The notes under the pieces were generated by a model. It worked only from the letters and a program-made list of their open reading frames with translations. It made no database searches and was not told the origin of the DNA. A stretch of DNA of 10,158 bases, taken from contig JAEXJH010000258.1 in NCBI GenBank assembly GCA_023445955.1, forward strand, positions 1 to 10,158, in the 5' to 3' direction. The position numbers were made by a program, and so were the translations under genes. Of the stretch, positions 1 to 6,524 are shown piece by piece (within the stretch, counting starts at the first letter, position 1; the number at the start of each line of letters is the position of its first letter). The stretch is from Pseudomonadota bacterium. GTDB lineage: Bacteria; Pseudomonadota; Alphaproteobacteria; Caulobacterales; Caulobacteraceae.

Positions 1-70
1 TTTACTTTCGACGCGGTGGGGCTTTGGCGCCATGCGGGCGGCGCGCCCGAGCGCCGCAATTCTGATCACG

Positions 71-91
71 GCCCTGCCCAAAAAGCAGGGC
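71..91. repeat. Perfect 7-bp hairpin (GCCCTGC / GCAGGGC)
   Basis: GCCCTGC at 71-77 is complementary to GCAGGGC at 85-91, with the 7-base loop CCAAAAA. Neither side is followed by a T-run, so it is not a classical intrinsic terminator. It may be the end of an upstream transcript from outside the window, or a chance stem in GC-rich DNA. Confidence 0.35.
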
Positions 92-200
92 GGGCGCCGC
101 GCAATGGCGCAGCCGGGGCCTCAAAGACCGCCGTTACGTTCCCGCGATGGTGGTAGCTCTTGCGGATATTTCGCGACTGACGAACTGTTTCGACAGCGCA

Positions 201-236
201 AACATCAAAAACCGCGCCTGTATTCGAACATCAAAA
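201..236 (+). repeat. 10-bp direct repeat AACATCAAAA
   Basis: AACATCAAAA occurs exactly at 201-210 and again at 227-236, a 26-bp period, inside the AT-richer leader about 70-105 bp before the receptor start. A pair of identical sites in this position could bind a regulator. It could also be chance in an A-rich stretch, and I do not recognise the motif. Confidence 0.35.
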
Positions 237-295
237 CAAGAAAATTACGTCGCTGGGAAGCGCCCCGAAAAGAAACAACGCGCCTAGAGCGCTAC

Positions 296-301
296 GAGGG
301 G
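296..301 (+). promoter_or_regulatory. Shine-Dalgarno GAGGGG fixing the start at 307
   Basis: GAGGGG lies 5 bases before the ATG at 307. Another ATG at 303 overlaps out of frame and would read only three codons (M-Y-D) before TAA at 312-314. It sits one base from the Shine-Dalgarno, too close to be the efficient start. The choice of 307 is also supported by the signal peptide that begins there. Confidence 0.75.
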
Positions 302-306
302 CATGT

Positions 307-2973
307 ATGACTAAGATTTCAAGGACCATTCTGCTTTCGGGGATCTCGACTCTTTCGATCGCCCTGGGGTGCGCCAACCTTGCCAACGCCGCCGGCCTGC
401 AGGCCCAGGCGAGCGATACGACCACGACCGAGCTCGACTCCATCATCGTGGTCGGAACGCGCAGAACCGACCGCTCGGTCGTGGATTCGCCGTCGCCGAT
501 CGACGTCTTCGGCGGTGAGGAACTGGCCCGCCAGCCGGCCGCCGACATGCTGGACGTGGTCAAGAACCTCGTCCCGTCGTTCTACGTCCCGCAGAACACC
601 ATCTCCGACGCCTCGACCTTCGTGCGCGCGCCGTCGCTGCGCGGCCTGGGCGCCGACCAGGTGCTCGTGATGATCAACGGCAAGCGCTACAACCGCTCGG
701 CCCTGGTCCAGGTGGTGACGGGCGGCGACACCGCCCTGTCGCTGGGCGCGCAGGCCGTCGACCTGTCGATGATCCCGTCGATCGCGGTCAAGAACCTGCA
801 GATCCTGCGCGACGGCGCGACGGCCCAGTACGGCTCCGACGCTATCGGCGGCGTCATCAATTACGGCCTGCGCGACAGCAACAGCGGCTTCGAGGCCCAG
901 GCGCGCTATGGCCAGACCTATAGCGGCGACGGCAAGAGCTATCAGTTCGCCGCCAACGCCGGCTTCAAGCTGTTCGACGCGGGCTTCGTCAACGTGTCGG
1001 GCGAGTATTTCGACGACGGCGAAACCAGCCGCGGCGCCACCCGGCCCATCGCGGCCGTCTTCGCGGCGACCAACCCCACCCTGGCGACGAAGCTGCCCAA
1101 CTATCCGGGTCCGGCGCAGATCTGGGGCTCGTCGCCGACCAACGGCTACAAGGTGTTCGTCAACGCCGGCTATGACGTCAACCCCAACACCCACCTCTAT
1201 CTGACCGCCAATGTCGGGCATCGCGAAGCCGACCAGAGCTTCAACTATCGCTCGCCGATCTCGGCCCCGACGCCGCTGGCGGTCGACAATGGCACGGGCA
1301 CGGCCGCCACGGGTTCGCCGGGGCGCAATGGCTCCTTCGCGCCGATCTATCTGACGCCCTGTCCGGTCGGCAACGCCAGCTGCCCCGCGGGCGGCTTCGT
1401 CAAGAACACCAACACCTTCAGCTTCACGTCGGTCTATCCGGCCGGCTTCACCCCGCGCTTCCAGGGCGTGGTCGAGCAGTTCTACGGCACGGCGGGCGCG
1501 CGGGGGACGGCCGACAGCGGCCTGACCTACGACCTCTCGGCCACCGTGGCCAAGAACTCGCTGGACCTGGCGATGACCAAGTCGCTGAACGCCTCGTTCG
1601 GCCCGACCAGCCAGACGGAGTTCAAGTTCGGCAAGCTGATCCAGCGCGAAACCAACCTGAACCTCGACCTGACCTATCCAATCGAGGTCGGCTTCGCGAG
1701 CCCGATCACCCTGTCGGGCGGCGCCGAGTTCCGGCACGAGGAGTATGAGGCGACCGCCGGCGACCTGCAGTCCTACGCCGCCGGTCCCTACGCCGTGCAG
1801 CCGCTCTACGTGCAGGTCTCGCCCGGCGTCTACACGCGCTCGATCGTGAACGGCAGCCCCGAGACGGCGTCGCAGTCGCCCGGCGCCAGCGGCTATGGCG
1901 GCACCAGCCCGGCCTCGGCCAAGACGTCGACCCAGAGCAACTACGGCGTCTATGTCGGCGCCGAGACCGACATCACCGAGGCCTTCACGGTCGGCGTCGC
2001 CGGACGCTACGAGGACTATGACACCTTCGGCGGCACCTTCGTGGGCAAGGCCAACGCCCTCTATCGGGTGTCGGACATGTTCTCGGTGCGCGGCACCGTG
2101 GGCACCGGCTTCCACGCGCCGTCGCCCGGCCAGAGCAATACCGAGATCCTGACGACGGCCTTCGCCCCCGGCGGCGAGCAGGTCCAGACCGGCACCTATC
2201 CGGTGACCAGCGCCATCGCCAAGTACTTCGGCGCCAAGACCCTGACGCCTGAGAAGTCCACCAACTACGGCGTCGGGTTCGTCTTCAAGCCGATCGACAA
2301 CTTCACCCTCACGGTCGACGGCTACATGATCAAGGTGAAGGACCGCATCAGCATCACGAGCACGTTCGATGTCGTTGCGGCCGACATCGTGGCCCAGCCC
2401 GCGCTGGCCGCGGTCGGCGTCGGCGGCGCGGTGGCCTATTTCACCAACGGCTTCGACACCAAGACCAAGGGCGTCGACGCCGTCGCCAGCTATCGCACAG
2501 AGCTGGCGGGCAACCCGCTGAACTTCACGCTGGCCTACAGCTACAACAAGAGCACGGTCACCAAGTCCGACCCGGTCGCCATCGGCGCCGACCGGATCTA
2601 CGACATCGAGAACATCACGCCGAAACACCGCGCCAACGCCTCGGCCAGCTACGAGGTCGGCGGTTTCCTGGTCAATGTTCGCGGCAACTACTACAGCAGC
2701 TGGAGCACCAACCAGGACTATCCGGGCCAGACGTTCGGCTCGAAGGTCACGGCCGACCTCGACGTGAGCTACACGCTCGCCGAAAAGTACACCCTGACCG
2801 TCGGCGCCAATAACCTGTTCGACGCCTATCCGGACAAGCTCAAGCCGACCACGGCCAACCCGATCTACGCCCTGACCGGCAGCACCGCGGATGGTCAGAT
2901 CTATCCGCGCTCGGGCGGTCCGTTCGGCATGAACGGCGGCTTCTGGTACGCGCGCCTGAAGGTGAAGTACTAG
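307..2973 (+). CDS. TonB-dependent outer-membrane receptor
   Basis: This encodes an 888-residue outer-membrane active transporter that would import a scarce ligand (metal complex, sugar, peptide or similar) using TonB-ExbBD energy; the substrate is not evident. Residues 1-28 form a signal peptide with a hydrophobic core and a cleavage site after A-N-A. A TonB-box-like DSIIVVG lies at 44-50. The plug spans about 55-190, with the typical segments LRGLGADQVLVMINGKRY (111-128) and ILRDGATAQYGSDAIGGVIN (166-185). The rest, about 195-888, is the beta-barrel, with late landmarks LTPEKSTNYG and NNLFDAYPDK. It ends in an aromatic residue (KVKY), as expected for BAM-assembled barrels. The mature protein has only two cysteines, C352 and C359, in a probable surface loop. 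The plug resembles the DQVLVLVNGKRRH class of Caulobacter and Shewanella receptors rather than the TonB-Xanth-Caul class. The gene appears intact. It is convergent with the hydrolase gene and so should be monocistronic within the window. Confidence 0.94.
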   Translation: MTKISRTILLSGISTLSIALGCANLANAAGLQAQASDTTTTELDSIIVVGTRRTDRSVVDSPSPIDVFGGEELARQPAADMLDVVKNLVPSFYVPQNTISDASTFVRAPSLRGLGADQVLVMINGKRYNRSALVQVVTGGDTALSLGAQAVDLSMIPSIAVKNLQILRDGATAQYGSDAIGGVINYGLRDSNSGFEAQARYGQTYSGDGKSYQFAANAGFKLFDAGFVNVSGEYFDDGETSRGATRPIAAVFAATNPTLATKLPNYPGPAQIWGSSPTNGYKVFVNAGYDVNPNTHLYLTANVGHREADQSFNYRSPISAPTPLAVDNGTGTAATGSPGRNGSFAPIYLTPCPVGNASCPAGGFVKNTNTFSFTSVYPAGFTPRFQGVVEQFYGTAGARGTADSGLTYDLSATVAKNSLDLAMTKSLNASFGPTSQTEFKFGKLIQRETNLNLDLTYPIEVGFASPITLSGGAEFRHEEYEATAGDLQSYAAGPYAVQPLYVQVSPGVYTRSIVNGSPETASQSPGASGYGGTSPASAKTSTQSNYGVYVGAETDITEAFTVGVAGRYEDYDTFGGTFVGKANALYRVSDMFSVRGTVGTGFHAPSPGQSNTEILTTAFAPGGEQVQTGTYPVTSAIAKYFGAKTLTPEKSTNYGVGFVFKPIDNFTLTVDGYMIKVKDRISITSTFDVVAADIVAQPALAAVGVGGAVAYFTNGFDTKTKGVDAVASYRTELAGNPLNFTLAYSYNKSTVTKSDPVAIGADRIYDIENITPKHRANASASYEVGGFLVNVRGNYYSSWSTNQDYPGQTFGSKVTADLDVSYTLAEKYTLTVGANNLFDAYPDKLKPTTANPIYALTGSTADGQIYPRSGGPFGMNGGFWYARLKVKY

Positions 2974-2996
2974 AGCTCTCCGCGACCTGAAAAGAG

Positions 2997-3023
2997 CGCC
3001 GCCCGGTTCATCGCCGGGCGGCG
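2997..3023. terminator. Bidirectional intrinsic terminator between convergent genes
   Basis: CGCCGCCCGG (2997-3006) pairs perfectly with CCGGGCGGCG (3014-3023) across a 7-base loop. The plus strand continues with TTTT at 3024-3027. On the minus strand the stem is followed after three bases by TTTT (complement of 2990-2993). It lies in the 73-bp gap between two facing stop codons, so it can end both the receptor transcript and the hydrolase transcript. Confidence 0.88.
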
Positions 3024-3046
3024 TTTTCGCGTGTCGGGCGGGGCGC

Positions 3047-6000
3047 CTAGCCCACATCCTCCGTCGTCGACTCCGCCGGCTGGCTGCCGCTGAAGGTCTC
3101 GCCGGAGCGCTCCCACCAGTAGGGCTGGCGCGTGCGCTTGCCCGTGCCGACCTCGTTCAAGGTCGCCGGGTCGTACATCCGGCCGCCCAGCATCACGCGG
3201 TTGATCTTGTCGCTGTTGCGGATGTCGACCGTGGGGTCGGCGTCCAGGACCAGGAGGTCGGCCAGCTTGCCGGCTTCCAGCGAGCCGACGTCCTTGGCGT
3301 AGCCGAGCGACCGCGCCGAGGCGATGGTGCCGGCGGCCAGGGCCTCGACCGGGGTCCAGCCGCCGCGGACGAACGACCACAGCTCCCAGTGGGGGCCCAG
3401 GCCGGCCTGCTGGCCGTGGGCGCCGATGGCCACCTGCACGCCGCGATCGGCCAGCTTCTTGGCCTCGCGGGCGGTGATCCCGTCGACATAGTCCTCCTCC
3501 GGCGCGGCGGCGCGGCGGACGTTGCGAGCCGCGAGCAGAGCGGGCGGAGCGTGCTTGGACAGCAGCGGGTGCTTCCAGACGTCCATGTGCTGGCGCCAGT
3601 AGGGATCGCCGGCGAGGCCGCCATAGGCCACCACCAGGGTCGGGGTGTAGTTGGTCTTGGTCTGCGACCAGAGCGAGACGACGTCGTCGTAGAAATTCTC
3701 GACCGGCAGGTTGTGCTCCAGCGTCGAGTTGCCGTCCTGCACCAGGCTGATGTCCATGCTGTAGAGCGAGCCGCCCTCCGGCACGACCTCCATCCCCTCC
3801 TTCTGGGCGGCGATCACCACCATCTGGCGCTGCTCGCGGCGGGGCTGGTTGTAGTTCTTGACGCTGTGGGCGCCCTGCGACTTCAGCCGGCGGACGTGGG
3901 CCAGCGCGTCGTCCAGGCTGTTGATCTCGGCATAGACCTCCGGCGACTTGGCCCCGTAGATGATCTCGCCCGTCGAGAAGGTGCGCGGGGCCAGGATCTT
4001 GCCGGCCCGCTGCATCTCGCCGGCCACGAAGATCTCGGCGGCGCGGGCCGACGGGTCGTGGATCGTGGTCGTGCCCATGGCGAGGTTCGCCATCGACGAC
4101 CAGTTCTGCTGCGGGACGAGATCGTCCTCGCCCTGCTGGCCGTGGGCGTGGGCGTCGACCAGGCCCGGGATGATGGTCTTGCCTGCCACGTCGATCAGCT
4201 TGGCGTTGGCGGGGATGACCGCGCTGGCCTTGGGACCGACCGAGACGATGCGGTCGCCGTTGATGACGATGACGCCGTCGTCGATGATGCCGCCGGCCTT
4301 GTCGGCCATCGTCACGATGCGCGCGCCGGTCAGGGCGATGACGCCGGTCGGCTTGTCGGCGGCGACCTCCATCGACAGCGACAGGCCCGTGGCGATCGGC
4401 TTGAACTTGCCGGCGTCCTTGGGGGCGTCAGCGGCGGCCGGGGCGTTGGCGTACAGCGCCTCGGTGTTGGCCGTGAACAGGGTCGGGCCCATGCTCCAGT
4501 GGATCTGCGCGCCGCCGTTCGACCAGTTGATGAAGTCCGCGCCCTCGGCGCTGACCCGGGTGACGGGCAGGGGGCCGCCCTTCTGGTCGACCGAGACGTC
4601 CTGCGTGCCCGGCAGCAGCGGCATGACGAAGGCTTCGTAGTTCTGGCGGAAGGCCACGTTCTGGCCGTCCGGCGCGACCTGGTAGTCGTTGACCAGCTCG
4701 CCGCTGGCGTGGACGTGCTTGGCCTCGCCCGAGAGGTTGGTGCTGACCAGCTGGCGCTTGCCCTTCTCGGACATCACCATGAACACGCGGTCGTTGCTGG
4801 CGCCGAACTGCGGCTCGGACCCGTCGCGGGAGATCCGCACCGGGGTCCCGCCGCTGGTCGCCACGCGATAGACGCCGGCGTCCTGCGACCAGCGGGTCGA
4901 GGTCAGGCCGCCGCTGCGGCGCTGTTCGTAGACGATGGTCTTGCCGTCGGGCGAGAACTGCGGGACGCCGAAGTGGCCCGGCTGGCTCATCACGTCCTTG
5001 GCCGCGCCGCCGGCCGCCGAGACGGTGCGGATGTGGCCCAGGCCCGCATCGGTCCAGCCGACGAAGACGATGGTCTTGCCGTCGCGCGACCAGGCGGGGA
5101 ACAGCTCGAACTCGGCCTCGTCGCTGGTCACCAGGCGACGCGCACTGCCGCCGGCCGTCGGCTTGGTCCACAGCTTGCCCAGGGTCTCGAACACCACGGT
5201 CTTGCCGTCCGGCGAGACGCTGGCCCAGCGGGGCATCTTGGTCTGGAACTTGTCGGGGGCGATCTCGACCGTCGGGTGGATGGCGTCGATCACCACGCGG
5301 GTGTCGTCGACCTTGAACGGGATCACGCTATTGGCGCCGTCGGCCACGTTGACGCGACGAATCTTGCCGCCGGCCCAGAACACCACGCTGGCGCCGTCCG
5401 GCGTCCAGGCCATGTTCGGATAGACGCCGGTGACCGCCCAGGTCTCCTGCACGTCCTGGTCCAGGGCGTCGTAGATCTTCTTCTCCTCGCCCGAGGCCAG
5501 GTCCTTCACATAGAGCTTGGACTTGGCGCGCTCGCGGCGGACGAAAGCGATCTTCTTGCCGTCCGGCGACGGGGTCGGACGCACCGAGCCGCCGACGCCC
5601 GAGACGGCGGTGGTGACCTCGCCGGTCTCCAGCTCATAGCGCTCGATGTCGAAGAGATCGGTGTTGGAGTCCTGGGCGTATTCGAAGATCGGGCCCGAGG
5701 TGATGTTGCGGACGTAGAAGATGCTCTTGCCGTCGGCGGCGTAGATCGGCTCGCCCAGCTCTTTCTGCAGCACCTCGCTGGCGCGCTTGACCAGCGGCAC
5801 GCCGCCGCCGCCCGAGACGTGGTAGATCCAGACCTCGCCGGTGCCCAGCGAGCGGCCGGTGGTAAAGTGCTTCTTGGCGACGATGAAGCGGCCGTCCGGG
5901 CTCCAGCTGGGCTGGTTCAGGAGGCGGAAGTCCTCCTTGGTGACGGCGCGCTTGTCGCTGCCGTCCAGGTTCATCACCCAGATGTTGTCGCCGCCGCCCC

Positions 6001-6361
6001 GGTCCGAGGTGAAGGCGATGCGGTTGCCGTCCGGCGAGAAGCGCGGCTGGTGGTCGTAGGCCAGGCCCTCGGCGATCCGCGTCGGCGTCCCGCCGGCGAT
6101 CGGCATGGTGTAGATGTCGCCCAAGAGGTCGAAGGCGATCAGCTTGCCGTCGCGCGAGACGTCGACGTTCATCCAGGTGCCGTTGTCGACCGAGATCTTG
6201 ACCTCGCGGGTGGCGACGCCCGGCGGGGCGTTCACATCCCACTTCGCGGGCTTGTCGCTCTTGGCGGCCGCAGCGGCGGCGGGCGCCGGCGGCGCGGTCT
6301 GCGCCAGGGCCGAGCCCGACATCAACAACAAGGCGGCCAGCGCCGTCAGCCGACGATCCAT
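3047..6361 (-). CDS. Secreted TolB-like beta-propeller / amidohydrolase fusion protein
   Basis: This encodes 1104 residues from ATG at 6361. A longer GTG start at 6430 would put 23 extra residues before the signal peptide and is rejected. Residues 1-20 are a signal peptide (cleavage after A-L-A), followed by an Ala/Pro-rich linker; no other membrane segment is seen, so the protein is probably periplasmic. Residues about 50-640 carry eleven S-P/R-D-G-K-like blade motifs (starting near 69, 109, 154, 208, 265, 320, 383, 425, 470, 511 and 563), typical of TolB/Tricorn PD40 propellers; the number suggests two propellers. Residues about 675-1070 are an amidohydrolase of the imidazolonepropionase-like group. 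They show the metal motif H738-A-H740, a candidate bridging lysine K835 in SVKNYNQPRREQRQ, E862 in PEGG, H883 in LEHNLP, and H982 in GAHGQ. The GSLEAGKLADLLVLD segment closes the small beta-domain. Expected role is metal-dependent hydrolysis of a C-N bond or similar; the substrate is unknown. It lies downstream of the Oar-like receptor on the same strand, suggesting it works on an imported ligand. Confidence 0.92.
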   Translation of the reverse strand: MDRRLTALAALLLMSGSALAQTAPPAPAAAAAAKSDKPAKWDVNAPPGVATREVKISVDNGTWMNVDVSRDGKLIAFDLLGDIYTMPIAGGTPTRIAEGLAYDHQPRFSPDGNRIAFTSDRGGGDNIWVMNLDGSDKRAVTKEDFRLLNQPSWSPDGRFIVAKKHFTTGRSLGTGEVWIYHVSGGGGVPLVKRASEVLQKELGEPIYAADGKSIFYVRNITSGPIFEYAQDSNTDLFDIERYELETGEVTTAVSGVGGSVRPTPSPDGKKIAFVRRERAKSKLYVKDLASGEEKKIYDALDQDVQETWAVTGVYPNMAWTPDGASVVFWAGGKIRRVNVADGANSVIPFKVDDTRVVIDAIHPTVEIAPDKFQTKMPRWASVSPDGKTVVFETLGKLWTKPTAGGSARRLVTSDEAEFELFPAWSRDGKTIVFVGWTDAGLGHIRTVSAAGGAAKDVMSQPGHFGVPQFSPDGKTIVYEQRRSGGLTSTRWSQDAGVYRVATSGGTPVRISRDGSEPQFGASNDRVFMVMSEKGKRQLVSTNLSGEAKHVHASGELVNDYQVAPDGQNVAFRQNYEAFVMPLLPGTQDVSVDQKGGPLPVTRVSAEGADFINWSNGGAQIHWSMGPTLFTANTEALYANAPAAADAPKDAGKFKPIATGLSLSMEVAADKPTGVIALTGARIVTMADKAGGIIDDGVIVINGDRIVSVGPKASAVIPANAKLIDVAGKTIIPGLVDAHAHGQQGEDDLVPQQNWSSMANLAMGTTTIHDPSARAAEIFVAGEMQRAGKILAPRTFSTGEIIYGAKSPEVYAEINSLDDALAHVRRLKSQGAHSVKNYNQPRREQRQMVVIAAQKEGMEVVPEGGSLYSMDISLVQDGNSTLEHNLPVENFYDDVVSLWSQTKTNYTPTLVVAYGGLAGDPYWRQHMDVWKHPLLSKHAPPALLAARNVRRAAAPEEDYVDGITAREAKKLADRGVQVAIGAHGQQAGLGPHWELWSFVRGGWTPVEALAAGTIASARSLGYAKDVGSLEAGKLADLLVLDADPTVDIRNSDKINRVMLGGRMYDPATLNEVGTGKRTRQPYWWERSGETFSGSQPAESTTEDVG

Positions 6362-6367
6362 TCGATA

Positions 6368-6374
6368 CCCCTCC
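6368..6374 (-). promoter_or_regulatory. Shine-Dalgarno GGAGGGG of the propeller-amidohydrolase
   Basis: On the minus strand GGAGGGG lies 6 bases before ATG at 6361 and decides the start over the upstream GTG at 6430. It is only one base away from the inner edge of the inverted repeat at 6376-6422, so pairing of that repeat in the mRNA would place a stem directly against it. Confidence 0.8.
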
Positions 6375-6375
6375 A

Positions 6376-6422
6376 GCGCAACTTCAAGAGCGCGGGACGG
6401 GACCCTATGGGGGAAGTTGCGC
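6376..6422. promoter_or_regulatory. Perfect 10-bp inverted repeat in the hydrolase leader
   Basis: GCGCAACTTC at 6376-6385 is the exact reverse complement of GAAGTTGCGC at 6413-6422, with a 27-bp spacer. It occupies most of the space between the receptor terminator and the hydrolase start and abuts the Shine-Dalgarno. It could be a two-half-site operator bound by a regulator, or a leader RNA stem affecting ribosome access. A weak promoter-like pair on the minus strand (TGACTC at 6424-6429, CATAGG at 6404-6409, 14-bp gap) overlaps it, which would fit an operator, but that promoter match is poor. Confidence 0.5.
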
Positions 6423-6474
6423 CGAGTCACGGCCAGGCTTGGAAGGTTTTTGCGGGGGCGCGGCCGAAACGAAA

Positions 6475-6506
6475 AAGGCCCGCGACACCGGAGCGTCGCG
6501 GGCCTT
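6475..6506 (-). terminator. Intrinsic terminator of the Oar-like receptor gene
   Basis: GGCCCGCGAC (6477-6486) pairs perfectly with GTCGCGGGCC (6495-6504) across an 8-base loop; AA/TT flanks extend it to 12 bp. Read on the minus strand the stem runs directly into TTTTT (complement of 6472-6476). It begins about 18 bases after the receptor stop. It should uncouple, at least partly, transcription of the receptor from that of the downstream hydrolase. Confidence 0.87.
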
Positions 6507-6524
6507 CATCGGCTTGCTAGAAGA

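Larger units (their letters stand above)
1..306. other. Non-coding leader upstream of first receptor
   Basis: I see no convincing gene here. A plus-strand frame is open from the left edge to 310, with its first ATG at 32, but its second half has A-rich codons unlike the neighbours, the predicted product is compositionally odd, and it overlaps the receptor start. A minus-strand frame with GTG at about 69 or ATG at 33 runs off the left edge and could begin a divergent gene, but it lacks a clear Shine-Dalgarno. Bases from about 180 to 260 are AT-richer than the rest of the window, as expected of a promoter/leader. I could not find a good match to the Caulobacter housekeeping promoter (TTGACGS, 10-14 bp, GCTANAWC) on the plus strand. 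Confidence 0.6.

Noticed and set aside
32..310. A 92-codon plus-strand frame before the first receptor
   Set aside because: No Shine-Dalgarno at its ATG, codon use unlike the genes in its second half, no recognised product, and it overlaps the receptor's ribosome-binding site and start.
303..314. A three-codon mini-frame (M-Y-D-stop) overlapping the first receptor's start
   Set aside because: It could suggest translational coupling, but it is only one base from the Shine-Dalgarno and is most likely chance from the sequence ATGTATG.
319..3057. A 912-codon open frame on the minus strand opposite the first receptor
   Set aside because: Its product is a low-complexity Arg/Ala/Gly/Val/Asp-rich string with no domain or signal peptide. 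It is the expected mirror of a gene with very high third-position GC, where reverse-strand stops are rare.
4920..6150. Recurring short DNA string resembling TTGCCGTCCGGCGAG through the hydrolase gene
   Set aside because: These are not DNA repeats in their own right. They are the minus-strand codons for the repeated S-P-D-G-K blade motif of the propeller.
6362..6430. N-terminal extension of the hydrolase from GTG at 6430
   Set aside because: It would bury the signal peptide 23 residues inside the protein and ignores the strong GGAGGGG placed 6 bases before ATG 6361.
3389..6520. A 1043-codon open frame on the plus strand opposite the hydrolase
   Set aside because: Same mirror effect: composition dominated by Ala, Gly, Val, Asp, Arg, no recognisable motif, and it spans another gene's terminator.
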